The notes beneath the pieces are model-generated. The model was not told where the DNA came from and made no database searches. It was given only the letters and a program-made list of their open reading frames with translations. This document shows, piece after piece, positions 33,729 to 44,142 of a stretch of 47,929 nt of DNA (position 1 is its first letter; each line of letters opens with the position of its first letter). This DNA is from CALAED01 sp937891035 (GTDB taxonomy: Bacteria; Actinomycetota; Actinomycetes; Streptosporangiales; Streptosporangiaceae), in NCBI GenBank assembly GCA_035642125.1, contig DASQSZ010000166.1, positions 1 through 47,929 of the forward strand, given 5' to 3'. Both the position numbers and the translations under genes were made by a program.

Positions 33729-34649
33729 ATGGAACTGGGGATGATCGGTCTCGGCCGCATGGGCGGGAACATGGCCGAGCGGCTGCGGCGCGGTGGTCAC
33801 ACCGTGATCGGCTACGACCGCGACCCCGAGGTCACCGACGTCGGATCGCTGGAGGAACTCGTCCGGCGGCTGGCCCCACCGCGGGCCCTGTGGATTATGG
33901 TGCCGGCCGGTGACCCGACCGCGAGCACTATCCACAGGCTGGGGGAACTCCTGTCGGCCGGTGACGTCGTCGTGGACGGCGGCAATTCACACTATGTGGA
34001 TGACCGTGTCCACGGTCAGCACCTGGCCGAGCGGAACGTCGGCTTCCTCGACGTCGGGGTCAGCGGCGGCGTTTGGGGGCTCGACCACGGCTACGGGCTC
34101 ATGGTGGGCGGCGACGACGCCCACGTGAAACAGCTCATGCCGGTCTTCGAGACGCTCAAGCCCGCGGGCGAGTTCGGCTTCGTGCACGCGGGCCCGGTCG
34201 GAGCCGGCCACTTCGCCAAGATGGTCCACAACGGCATCGAGTACGGCATGATGCAGGCCTTCGCGGAAGGCTGGGAGTTGCTCGAGGCCAGCGGCATCGT
34301 CCGCAACGTGGATGAGACCTTCCGCAGCTGGCGGGAAGGTACCGTCGTCCGCTCCTGGCTGCTCGAACTCGCCGACCGTGCGCTCACCGACGACCCCGAC
34401 CTCAGCGGGATCAAAGGTTATGCACAGGACTCGGGCGAGGGCCGGTGGACGGTCCAGGCGGCTGTGGATCACGCCGTGCCGCTCCCGGTGATCACCGCCG
34501 CCCTGTACGCCAGGTTCGCCTCACGGCAGGAAGACTCGCCGGCGATGAAGATGGTGGCCGCGCTGCGCAACCAGTTCGGCGGGCACGCGATTGAGACGGC
34601 CAAGGGGGCCGACTCCGCCGGCGCCGACGTTTCCCCGCCTCACATCTGA
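33729..34649 (+). CDS. gnd: 6-phosphogluconate dehydrogenase, decarboxylating (short form)
   Basis: This enzyme oxidises and decarboxylates 6-phosphogluconate to ribulose 5-phosphate. ATG 33729 follows GAGGAG by 6 bp; the 306-residue size is the short GndA-like class, often NAD-preferring. The Rossmann motif is MIGLGRMGGNMAERLRRGGH and the acidic-position segment YDRDPE fits NAD rather than NADP use. Substrate motifs are DGGNSHYVDD, LDVGVSGGVWG, and the catalytic lysine in HFAKMVHNGIEYGMMQAFAEG. Placement between dnaN and recF is characteristic of Streptomyces and relatives. DnaA-box-like sequences (33928, 33995, 34463) occur inside the gene. Confidence 0.93.
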   Translation: MELGMIGLGRMGGNMAERLRRGGHTVIGYDRDPEVTDVGSLEELVRRLAPPRALWIMVPAGDPTASTIHRLGELLSAGDVVVDGGNSHYVDDRVHGQHLAERNVGFLDVGVSGGVWGLDHGYGLMVGGDDAHVKQLMPVFETLKPAGEFGFVHAGPVGAGHFAKMVHNGIEYGMMQAFAEGWELLEASGIVRNVDETFRSWREGTVVRSWLLELADRALTDDPDLSGIKGYAQDSGEGRWTVQAAVDHAVPLPVITAALYARFASRQEDSPAMKMVAALRNQFGGHAIETAKGADSAGADVSPPHI

Positions 34650-34661
34650 GATCCAGGCCTT

Positions 34662-34692
34662 TCGTCCACAGAACTGTGGATAACCTTCCACA
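34662..34692. promoter_or_regulatory. DnaA-box cluster between gnd and recF
   Basis: TCGTCCACA (34662-34670), TGTGGATAA (34675-34683, a perfect E. coli-type box in reverse orientation) and CCTTCCACA (34684-34692) form a compact cluster in the 141-bp gap before recF, 2.3 kb to the right of oriC. Confidence 0.75.
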
Positions 34693-34790
34693 GCCTGGGG
34701 ATAAGCGAACCGCGGTTCCCCGTGGGCCGAGCCGGGGCCATGCCGCATGCCGGCCGGTCGGCCCGCCGCGAAGGGCCTACGCTCGAATCC

Positions 34791-36020
34791 GTGCATGTGG
34801 CCCTTCTCGAGCTTCAGGACTTCCGGTCCTATCGCGCCGCCGAGATCACGTTCGACCCCGGAATCAGCGTGCTCCGCGGTCGCAACGGAGAGGGCAAGAC
34901 CAATCTCGCCGAGGCGATCGGCTACCTCGCCGCCCAAAACAGTCACCGGGTGGCCACCGACGCGCCGCTCGTCCGGCATGGCGCTGCGCGGGCGATTCTG
35001 CGCGGCGGCGTCGTACGGGCCGACCGGCGGGCGCTGCTGGAGATCGAGATCAACCACGGCAAGGCCAACCGGGCCCGGCTGAACCGTTCGCCCCTCCCCA
35101 GGGCGCGCGAGCTCCTGGGGATATTGCGCACAGTGCTGTTCGCGCCGGAAGATCTGGCGCTGGTGAAAGGCGACCCCGGGGAGCGCCGGCGGTTCCTCGA
35201 TGAGTTGCTGACCGCGCGGGCGCCGCGGTTCGCCGGCGTACGGGCCGACTACGACCGCGTACTCAAACAGCGCAACGCCCTGCTCAAGTCGGCGGCGGCG
35301 CACCGGCGCCCACCCGGCGCGGAGATGCTGGCCACACTGGAAGTCTGGGATACGCACCTGGCCAAGGCGGGCGCCGAGTTGCTCGCCGCCCGGCTCGATC
35401 TGACCGCGGCGCTGCGGCCGCTCGCCGCCAAGGCGTACGCGGCGGTGGCCCAGCCAGGCGGCGACGCCCCGGATGCGGCGGATGCCGTAGACGCTGTGGA
35501 AACTGTGGAAACTGTGGACGGCGCGAGCCCGGGCACGGACGGCACGGGCGCCACGGGGCCCTGGATCGCCGATTTGACGTACCGGAGTTCGCTCGAGGGT
35601 GTGGAGTTGTCCACAGACCGTGGAAAACTCGCCGACGCGCTCCGTGAGGGGATGGAAAGAGCCCGGCGGCAAGAGCTCGACCGCGGCGTCAGCCTGGTCG
35701 GCCCGCACCGAGACGAGTTGTCCTTGACGTTGGCGGGGCTGCCGACCCGGGGCTATGCGAGCCAGGGCGAGTCATGGTCGTTCGCGCTCGCGCTGCGGCT
35801 GGCGGCCTTCGAGCTGCTGCGGGCCGACGGCGACGATCCCGTCTTGATCTTGGATGACGTGTTCGCCGAGCTTGACGCCGGGCGCCGCAGGCGGCTGGCC
35901 GGGCTGGTCGCGCCCGCTGAGCAGGTGATCATCACCGCCGCTGTGCCCGACGACGTGCCCGTCGAGCTCAGTGGCGCCGCGTACGACGTGGCGGGCGGCG
36001 CGGTGACCCGAGTCCGCTGA
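34791..36020 (+). CDS. recF: DNA replication/repair protein RecF
   Basis: RecF is an SMC-like ATPase that helps load RecA at gaps. I start at GTG 34791 (VHVALLELQDFRSY), which matches the conserved N-terminus; an ATG 23 codons upstream would lie in a DnaA-box-rich leader. The 409-residue protein has Walker A GRNGEGKTNLAEAIGYL, the QDFRSY block, LLGILRTVLFAPEDLALVKGDP, RRRFLDELL, and the C-terminal signature SQGESWSFALALRLA with Walker B ILDDVFAELDAGRR. An insertion around residues 230-258 (PDAADAVDAVETVETVDGAS then PGTDGTG) is encoded partly by three tandem DnaA-box-like 9-mers, and TTGTCCACA sits at 35607-35615. Confidence 0.95.
   Translation: MHVALLELQDFRSYRAAEITFDPGISVLRGRNGEGKTNLAEAIGYLAAQNSHRVATDAPLVRHGAARAILRGGVVRADRRALLEIEINHGKANRARLNRSPLPRARELLGILRTVLFAPEDLALVKGDPGERRRFLDELLTARAPRFAGVRADYDRVLKQRNALLKSAAAHRRPPGAEMLATLEVWDTHLAKAGAELLAARLDLTAALRPLAAKAYAAVAQPGGDAPDAADAVDAVETVETVDGASPGTDGTGATGPWIADLTYRSSLEGVELSTDRGKLADALREGMERARRQELDRGVSLVGPHRDELSLTLAGLPTRGYASQGESWSFALALRLAAFELLRADGDDPVLILDDVFAELDAGRRRRLAGLVAPAEQVIITAAVPDDVPVELSGAAYDVAGGAVTRVR
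35495..35521 (+). repeat. Tandem DnaA-box-like 9-mers in recF
   Basis: TGTGGAAAC (35495-35503), TGTGGAAAC (35504-35512) and TGTGGACGG (35513-35521) lie head to tail with an exact 9-bp period and encode the VETVETVDG insertion. They match the core TGTGGA of the DnaA box. Confidence 0.7.
35607..35627. promoter_or_regulatory. Consensus DnaA box pair inside recF
   Basis: TTGTCCACA at 35607-35615 is the exact actinomycete DnaA box; CGTGGAAAA follows in the opposite orientation at 35619-35627. Both are coding (ELSTDRGK). Confidence 0.65.
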
Positions 36021-36065
36021 GGGCTGTCGCGAAGGAGCCGCGCGCGGGAGCATGCTTGGCGAGGT

Positions 36066-36084
36066 CGCGGGCGATCCGCCCGCG
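36066..36084 (+). terminator. Hairpin after recF
   Basis: CGCGGGCG / CGCCCGCG forms an 8-bp perfect stem with a three-base loop, 46 bp after the recF stop. No U tract. It covers the G of the GTG at 36084, which argues against that codon as the dciA start. Confidence 0.45.
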
Positions 36085-36166
36085 TGACTCGTGCCGGCTC
36101 CTACCGGCTCGTGCCGACTCCAGCCGATGGTCGAGCCGAAGCCGTGCCGACCCGCGAGGTCATGCC

Positions 36167-36199
36167 TGTGGATCCGGCTGTGGATCCGGCTGTGGAGGA
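36167..36199 (+). repeat. DnaA-box-like 12-bp tandem repeat before dciA
   Basis: TGTGGATCC at 36167-36175 and 36179-36187 and TGTGGAGGA at 36191-36199 recur with an exact 12-bp period (unit TGTGGATCCGGC). The third unit merges with the AGGAGG ribosome binding site of dciA. Confidence 0.7.
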
Positions 36200-36212
36200 G
36201 GTGTGTAAAGAA

Positions 36213-36776
36213 GTGGACATGGATGACGATCGGCGGGGTCGGCGAGCCCAGGTGGATCGGCCGGACCAAAAGGATCAACAGCCTGTGGATAACGAGCAGG
36301 CGCTGAAGGCCGGGATCGAGTTGGCCCGCGAGGCGCTCGCCCAGGCGAAGGCCGACGCGCTCAAACGCGGGGCGCTTCCCGGAAACCAGCAGCGACGCTC
36401 GCGGGCGCGCGCGGCCGGCGGCGGCGCGCGCCGCCAGTCGGAGCGGGGCGGCGACCCGCGACCGTTCGGCGCCGCGATCCGCGATCTGCTCGCCGAGCGC
36501 GGCTGGGAGCGGCAGGCGGCGGTCGGCGGAGTCTTCGGGAACTGGGCGCGGATCGTCGGCAGGGAGGTGGCCGAGCACACCACGCCCACCGCCTTCGAGG
36601 ACGGAGTGGTGACCATCGTCGCCGACTCCGCCACCTGGGCCCAGCAGGTGCGATTGCTCGCTCCCACACTGGTCAAACGGCTGAACGAGGAGCTCGGTGA
36701 CGGCACCGTACGGCGGGTCAACGTGCGCGGCCCGGCGTCGGCCACCGGCCGGCGCGGCGGCTGGCGAGTGCGTTGA
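36213..36776 (+). CDS. dciA: DciA family helicase loader (DUF721)
   Basis: DciA is the helicase operator that assists DnaB in bacteria without DnaC; mycobacterial Rv0004, in the same slot between recF and gyrB, belongs to it. The DUF721 domain covers the C-terminal half: PFGAAIRDLLAERGWERQAA, VGGVFGNWARIVGREVAEHT with the conserved tryptophan, then VVTIVADSATWAQQVRLLAP and LVKRLNEELG. The N-terminal half is charged, Ala/Arg/Gln-rich and probably disordered. The start is uncertain: GTG 36213 has AGGAGG 11 bp upstream and gives 187 residues; ATG 36162 and GTG 36084 are in-frame alternatives with poor sites. A perfect DnaA box TGTGGATAA lies inside at 36284-36292. Confidence 0.85.
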   Translation: MDMDDDRRGRRAQVDRPDQKDQQPVDNEQALKAGIELAREALAQAKADALKRGALPGNQQRRSRARAAGGGARRQSERGGDPRPFGAAIRDLLAERGWERQAAVGGVFGNWARIVGREVAEHTTPTAFEDGVVTIVADSATWAQQVRLLAPTLVKRLNEELGDGTVRRVNVRGPASATGRRGGWRVR

Positions 36777-37118
36777 GCGGATGCGCTCGTCGCCGTCGCC
36801 GCCGGCGGCGGCCGCCGCCTGATGCAAAGTCCGGTGAAACCGGGGAGAACAGGCGTTCGTATGGCTACCCGCGCGTCTCGCGATGAGGGCCGCATACGAC
36901 TTGTAAGCCCCCCTGATGTGTGGGGGGACCCGCGCCGGTGCCCATTCGGGCGGCACGCGCGTCCACAGGGCGCGAGAATGCCCACATAGCGCCTCTGGCC
37001 CGGTAGAATGAATTCGGGTTCAGGACACTGTGCCGCAGCGGGCCGCTCGAAGATCGGGCGCCCTTAAGTGTGTTACGGGGCCGCGCGGCGGCTGGTGTCC
37101 CCGGCAGAAGGATCTCCT
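36777..37118. promoter_or_regulatory. gyrB leader region
   Basis: The 342-bp interval before gyrB. A stem CCCCCC-TGATGTGT-GGGGGG lies at 36908-36927. A -10-like TAGAAT is at 37004-37009 with no clear -35. A DnaA-box-like GTCCACA lies at 36961-36967. Gyrase promoters are usually supercoiling sensitive, but nothing here proves it. Confidence 0.4.
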
Positions 37119-39059
37119 TTGGCGTACGACGCTCGCTCGATCACTGTCCTCGAAGGTTTGGAAGCGGTGCGCAAGCGCCCCGGTATGTACATCGGTTCCA
37201 CCGGGGAGCGTGGCCTGCACCACCTCGTCTATGAGGTCGTCGACAACTCCGTCGATGAGGCGCTGGCCGGCTACGCCGACCACATCGAGGTCACCCTGCT
37301 CGCCGACGGCGGCGTCCGGGTGGTCGACAACGGCCGCGGCATCCCCGTCGATCTGCATCCGGTGGAACAGCGTCCGGCGGTCGAGGTCGTCCTCACCACG
37401 CTGCACGCGGGCGGCAAGTTCGACGGCAAGTCCTACGCCGTCTCCGGCGGTCTGCACGGGGTCGGCGTCTCCGTGGTCAACGCGTTGTCCCGGCGGCTCG
37501 AGGTCGAGGTCCGCCGAGACGGGCACGTGTGGCGCCAGTCGTACGACACGAGCGAACCGGTGGCGCCCTTGGCCAAGGGCGAGGCGACCGACGAGACCGG
37601 CACCACCACCACGTTCTGGCCGGACGGGGTGATCTTCGAGACGCTCGAGTGGAACTACGAGACGCTCAGCCGGCGCATGCAAGAGATGGCCTTCCTCAAC
37701 CGAGGGCTTTCGATCACGCTGCGCGACGAACGGCCCGACCACGTCAACGGCGAGCCGAACGTTGTCACGTACCACTACGAGGGCGGCATCGAAGACTTCG
37801 TCCGCTACCTCAACGCCAAGAAGGAGCCGGTGCACAACTCGGTGATCGCCTTCGGCGACGAGGTCGAGGGCATGTCGATCGAGATCGCGATGCAGTGGAA
37901 CGCGTCGTACTCCGAGTCGGTCCACACCTTCGCCAACACGATCAGCACCGCCGAGGGCGGGACCCACGAAGAGGGCTTCCGGGCCGCGCTGACGAGCATC
38001 GTCAATCGCTACGCCAAGGAGCAAAAGCTCCTTAAGGAAGGCAAGGACGAAAACCTCTCCGGCGAGGACGTCCGCGAGGGCCTCACGGCGATCATCTCGA
38101 TCAAGCTGGCCGACCCGCAGTTCGAGGGCCAGACCAAGACCAAGCTCGGCAACACCGAGGCCAAGTCGTTCGTCCAGAAGGCGTGCAACGAGCACCTGCG
38201 CGACTGGTTCGACCGCAACCCCGGTGAGGCCAAGGAGGTCATCAACAAGTCGCTGCAGGCCGCCCGGGCCCGCATCGCCGCCCGGCAGGCGCGCGACCTG
38301 ACCCGGCGCAAGAGCCTGCTCGAGTCGACCTCTCTGCCGGGCAAGCTGTCGGACTGCCAGTCGACCGACCCGGCCAAGTGCGAGATCTATATCGTCGAGG
38401 GCGACTCGGCCGGCGGTTCGGCCAAGGGCGGCCGGGACCCGCATTACCAGGCGATCCTGCCGATCCGCGGCAAGATCCTCAACGTTGAAAAGGCACGCAT
38501 CGACAGGGTCCTCAAGAACAACGAGGTCCAGGCGATGATCACCGCGCTGGGCACCGGCATCCACGATGAGTTCGACATCTCCAAGCTGCGCTACCACAAG
38601 ATCATCCTGATGTCGGACGCCGACGTGGACGGTCACCACATCAACACGCTGTTGCTGACGCTGCTGTTCAGGTTCATGAAGCCGCTCGTGGAGGCGGGCC
38701 ACGTCTACCTGTCGCAGCCACCGCTCTACAAGATCAAGTGGGACGCGCGCGGCGGGGACGCCGACTACGCCTTCTCCGACCGTGAGCGCGACGCGATCAT
38801 CGAGCGGGGAATGGCGGAGGGCAAGCGCGACCCGCGGCCCCGCGACCAGGTGCAGCGGTTCAAAGGCCTCGGCGAGATGAACGCCACCGAGCTGTGGGAC
38901 ACCACCATGGACCCGGCCAACCGGGTGCTGCTGCAGGTGACCCTCGACGACGCTGCCCAGGCGGACGAGTTGTTCACCGTGCTGATGGGCGAGGACGTCG
39001 AAGCGCGGCGGTCGTTCATCCAGCGCAACGCCAAGGACGTTCGATTCCTCGACATCTGA
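37119..39059 (+). CDS. gyrB: DNA gyrase subunit B
   Basis: The ATPase subunit of gyrase. TTG 37119 (AYDARSITVLEGLEAVRKRPGMYIG) is preceded by AAGGA at a good distance and matches the short N-terminus of related actinomycetes; the frame is open further upstream. The 646-residue protein has the GHKL ATP site (EVVDNSVDEA, VVDNGRGIPV, GGLHGVGVSVVNALS), the transducer lysine region, and the TOPRIM residues EGDSAGGSAKGGRD (about 427) and SDADVDGHHINTLLLT (about 500). It ends RFLDI as expected. It is the class of GyrB with no C-terminal insertion found in proteobacteria. gyrA follows after 138 bp. Confidence 0.97.
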   Translation: MAYDARSITVLEGLEAVRKRPGMYIGSTGERGLHHLVYEVVDNSVDEALAGYADHIEVTLLADGGVRVVDNGRGIPVDLHPVEQRPAVEVVLTTLHAGGKFDGKSYAVSGGLHGVGVSVVNALSRRLEVEVRRDGHVWRQSYDTSEPVAPLAKGEATDETGTTTTFWPDGVIFETLEWNYETLSRRMQEMAFLNRGLSITLRDERPDHVNGEPNVVTYHYEGGIEDFVRYLNAKKEPVHNSVIAFGDEVEGMSIEIAMQWNASYSESVHTFANTISTAEGGTHEEGFRAALTSIVNRYAKEQKLLKEGKDENLSGEDVREGLTAIISIKLADPQFEGQTKTKLGNTEAKSFVQKACNEHLRDWFDRNPGEAKEVINKSLQAARARIAARQARDLTRRKSLLESTSLPGKLSDCQSTDPAKCEIYIVEGDSAGGSAKGGRDPHYQAILPIRGKILNVEKARIDRVLKNNEVQAMITALGTGIHDEFDISKLRYHKIILMSDADVDGHHINTLLLTLLFRFMKPLVEAGHVYLSQPPLYKIKWDARGGDADYAFSDRERDAIIERGMAEGKRDPRPRDQVQRFKGLGEMNATELWDTTMDPANRVLLQVTLDDAAQADELFTVLMGEDVEARRSFIQRNAKDVRFLDI

Positions 39060-39197
39060 CCGGCGGGCGCGGACGAGCCGGCTCGTTCGAGACTCATGTA
39101 CCAGACCCGTTCAGGACCCGTTCAAGACCCCGTACGACTCAGGGCGAACGAAACCGGCCGTTCCACCGGCCGGACGACGAGTAGAAGAGGGACCCAA

Positions 39198-41695
<2,498 letters not shown>

Positions 41696-41699
<4 letters not shown>

Positions 41700-42580
41700 G
41701 CGAAGCCACCGGCGCCGCCCAAAACCAGGGCCGGCCTGGGGCGACAGGCCGCGGTGGAACTTCCGGGTCGGCTGCCAGGCATTCGACGACCATGCAGCCG
41801 AACAGCGCAAACGAAGGCGCCGCAGCTGACGCGACCGCCGAGATCCCGGTGGCCGAAGAGCCGCGGGACGCCGGCCCTTCGCCGGCGGCCCCCGCCGCTC
41901 CCCCGGCCGAGCCCGCCGGGTCCGCCCGGTCCGATCGATCCGGCGACGATCCATGGAGCCCGCGGCCACCTGAGCCGCCGCAGTGGACCTCTACCGTCCA
42001 GCCGTCCGGTACGGCGGTGAACCGGTCGTCCAGCCCGTACGGCCCCACCTACGGGCCCAGCGACGCGCAACCGGCCCAGCCGCCGCCTCCGGCCGCCGCT
42101 CCCCCGTCGCAGGGTTCCGGCCCCGGGCTGCGCGGCCGCGCCGCCGTCGCCCGGGCGCGCGCCGGCAAGCGTACCGCCGGCGGTAAGACGGCGAACGGCA
42201 AGGCGCCGCGCCGAGCACATCTGCAGGTCTCTCGGTTCGAGCCGTGGTCGGTGATGAAGTTCAGCTTCGTCATGTCGCTGGTGTGTTTCGTCGTGCTGCT
42301 CGTCGCCGTCACGGTCCTCTACATGATCATGTCGGGCCTCGGGGTCTTCGAGGCGATCAGCGGGACGATCAATGAGCTCACCCGTGAGCAGGGCGCTCGG
42401 TCTGGCGGCCTCGACGCGGCGAACTGGTTCTCCTTCGCCAAGGTCTTCGGCTATACAGCCCTGATCGGCTCGCTCAACGTCATGCTCATCACCGCCCTGG
42501 CCACGGTGTGGGCGGTCATCTACAACCTCGCCGCGGACTTCGTCGGCGGCGTCGAGGTCACGCTCAAGGAAGCGGAGTAA
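41696..42580 (+). CDS. DUF3566 transmembrane protein (Rv0007-like)
   Basis: GTG 41696 overlaps the gyrA stop. The first ~170 residues are Pro/Ser/Ala-rich, acidic then basic, and probably disordered; LQVSRFEPWSVMKFSFVMSL opens the DUF3566 domain. Two membrane helices are visible: about 182-206 (FVMSLVCFVVLLVAVTVLYMIM) and about 248-275 (FGYTALIGSLNVMLITALATVWAVIYNLAADFV), joined by a loop with GVFEAISGTINEL. Mycobacterial Rv0007 has the same position after gyrA. The function is unknown; cell-envelope or division roles are suggested only by conservation and location. Confidence 0.9.
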
Positions 42581-42670
42581 TCCTGGGGTAAGCAGCGTCG
42601 AAACCCGATTTCCGTTGCCCGCGCGGATCGGGTAGTCTCCTACTCCGTCGCGCCGCTCAGCGGCACTCCG

Positions 42671-42744
42671 GGGCCTATAGCTCAGTCGGTTAGAGCGCAT
42701 CCCTGATAAGGATGAGGTCCCTGGTTCAAGTCCAGGTAGGCCCA
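42671..42744 (+). tRNA. tRNA-Ile (GAT)
   Basis: A 74-base cloverleaf: acceptor GGGCCTA pairs with TAGGCCC, D arm AGCTCAGTCGGTTAGAGC, anticodon stem CATCC/GGATG with loop CTGATAA giving anticodon GAT, T arm CCTGG-TTCAAGT-CCAGG, discriminator A. The 3' CCA is not encoded (next bases CGC), so Cca is needed. The position after gyrA and DUF3566 is conserved in actinobacteria; the usual tRNA-Ala neighbour is not seen. Confidence 0.97.
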
Positions 42745-42752
42745 CGCACGTT

Positions 42753-42785
42753 AGCGCCCCGCCAGATCTCCGGCGGGGCGCTTTT
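42753..42785 (+). terminator. Rho-independent terminator after tRNA-Ile
   Basis: GCGCCCCGCC and GGCGGGGCGC form a perfect 10-bp stem with an 8-base loop, followed by TTTT. It starts 9 bp after the tRNA. This is the clearest intrinsic terminator in the window. Confidence 0.9.
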
Positions 42786-42806
42786 GACAGCAACCGTGAC
42801 AGCAAC
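42785..42806 (+). repeat. Paired 10-bp direct repeat TGACAGCAAC
   Basis: TGACAGCAAC occurs at 42785-42794 and again at 42797-42806, 12 bp apart, just after the tRNA terminator. Such short repeats beside a tRNA can be integrase arm sites or remains of an attachment site; here that is inference. Confidence 0.45.
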
Positions 42807-42885
42807 GGCCTCAGTCTCCCGGTTGCGACGACCACTAGAAGGCGGGCGAAGGGGCGGGCCGTCCGGCCATGTGAGAGATCGCTGG

Positions 42886-43326
42886 CTAGGGCCGGCTGCG
42901 ACCTTCCGCCACATCGACCATGGTGTTGAGCAGATCGGCCAGCCGCCGCATCTCGTCGATCGTCAAGTGCCAGCCGTGCAGGGTCTGGTCCCGGGCGATC
43001 CAAAGGCGCGGCTCACTCTCCCGGTAGTGCTGTTCGAGGAAGATCTCCAGCTTGGGCGGCTCGGCGTCATCGTCGTCTGCGACGTGTCCGTCGTGCGGCT
43101 CTGCTGCCGTGAGCGTGAACAGCCTGTACACACTCGCGTGGCGCCGGTCGTCATACTTGTCGGCGTCACTGTGATCGTCGCGGTCGCACCATGAGGGGCA
43201 TGGCCCGGTCAGCCAGGCGGGACGCCGTGGCGCATCGTCCCACTCTTCACTTATGGGAGGCGAGCTGCTGAGCGGCGCGGGGGGAACGTCCGCGATGGCC
43301 TCCTCGGGGCGTACAGCGATCGTCAT
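42886..43326 (-). CDS. DUF6907 domain protein
   Basis: A 146-residue acidic, soluble protein. Its core is GPCPSWCDRDDHSDADKYDD then RRHASVYRLFTL, the CxxWC-x4-H ... H pattern of DUF6907, followed by LEIFLEQHYRESEPRLWIA and a C-terminal helix LTIDEMRRLADLLNTMVDVA. These proteins are common in actinomycete accessory regions and mobile elements; no function is known. The paired Cys and His residues may bind metal. It stands alone on the minus strand, 80 bp from the direct repeat after tRNA-Ile. Confidence 0.8.
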   Translation of the reverse strand: MTIAVRPEEAIADVPPAPLSSSPPISEEWDDAPRRPAWLTGPCPSWCDRDDHSDADKYDDRRHASVYRLFTLTAAEPHDGHVADDDDAEPPKLEIFLEQHYRESEPRLWIARDQTLHGWHLTIDEMRRLADLLNTMVDVAEGRSRP

Positions 43327-43479
43327 GTCGTCGGGGTCCTTTCCGGCGATTACTGGGTTGTCCGGACACCAGCATTCCCTGTTGACCTTATGTAAAAAGG
43401 CGCTTGCAAAGAGTTGCTACGTGCTGACGGTCATGTTCCTTAGCTGCGTCGAGCCGGTACCGGACGCCAGCACGTAGCC

Positions 43480-43733
43480 GTCCCCGATAACGGCGGCCGC
43501 CACGGGGGAGGTCGTCTACGGGTGGTGCGCAGTTCCGAGCCGGACGTGTCCGACCATCCTGGCGGTTGGCCGGCGCACGGTCGGCGGGTGGTGCTCTCGT
43601 GCCCGGCATCCGCCGATGTGTACAACCGAGATCAGCGGGCAGTTGAAATGCCGGTTCTCCAAGGTGGAGATCGACATCAAGGACCCGCGTGACCAACTCC
43701 TCGAACAGCGCAGATCCGGGACATCGAACGCCT
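43480..43733 (+). pseudogene. Coding remnant of unknown protein
   Basis: The frame is open from a TAG ending at 43479 to a TGA at 43733, about 84 codons, with no start codon in the first half; ATG 43617 is the only candidate and lacks a ribosome binding site. Codons mostly end in G or C over the last 40 residues. I do not recognise a family. Most likely the 3' part of a broken gene. Confidence 0.35.
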
Positions 43734-43893
43734 GATACGGCATTTACTGCGATTTCATGCGAGCAGTGCTCAATTTGGTGGGACCCTCGTGCAGATCGGC
43801 CTCGCACTGCGTGGGGCCCGAGTCGGCATCTCGCGGGATCGTCCTCCCGCATTAGGCCGGCCGCCGCCGGTGCCCGAGACCTCACCGCCCTGA

Positions 43894-44124
43894 CCGAACT
43901 TCAGCGGCATCCGCCGACTGGATGCTCAGCCGGGGCACGATCCCCTGCCGCCACCAGCGGCCGTGCCCGCCCGGAAAACGCTGGACGACACCAATGCCGC
44001 GTCGCCCTGCCCGTACCGCCACGTCCACCTCCACGTCATCGGCGCGGCCGGGCGGCGGCCGGCCGTCACCCTGGCGGGGCGGCTGTTCCAACGAACGGTC
44101 CTGCCGGCGCGGCCGTATGTGTAA
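43894..44124 (+). pseudogene. Coding remnant upstream of the endolysin unit
   Basis: Open after a TGA at 43891-43893 with 76 codons and a strong GC-third-position bias from about 43955 on. The end, ARKTLDDTNAASPCPYRHVH then LHVIGAAGRRPAVTLAGRLF, resembles the tail end of a structural or tail protein. No start codon with a ribosome binding site. It stops 18 bp before the small ORF, as expected for a preceding gene in a phage late operon. Confidence 0.38.
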
Positions 44125-44142
44125 GTGATCAGGAGGGCTGAG

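Larger units (their letters stand above)
43327..44142. other. Degenerate stretch with coding remnants (phage-like island)
   Basis: 816 bp without an intact gene. Two plus-strand frames have coding-type codons but no usable start: 43480-43733 (ending CTTEISGQLKCRFSKVEIDI then KDPRDQLLEQRRSGTSNA) and 43894-44124 (ending PYRHVHLHVIGAAGRRPAVT then LAGRLFQRTVLPARPYV). Both read like C-termini of larger proteins. A minus-strand frame near 43434-43520 (PVAAAVIGDGYVLASGTGST) also looks coding. Confidence 0.5.

Noticed and set aside
34121..34134. CACGTGAAAC in gnd as a fourth parS
   Set aside because: Only the right half of the palindrome matches; the left half is unrelated.
37020..38702. A 560-codon minus-strand frame opposite gyrB
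   Set aside because: Same antisense effect of GC-rich codons; no start context and no recognisable domain.
42726..42914. Minus-strand 62-codon frame over the tRNA 3' end
   Set aside because: It reads through the tRNA and terminator, so it cannot be a normal gene.
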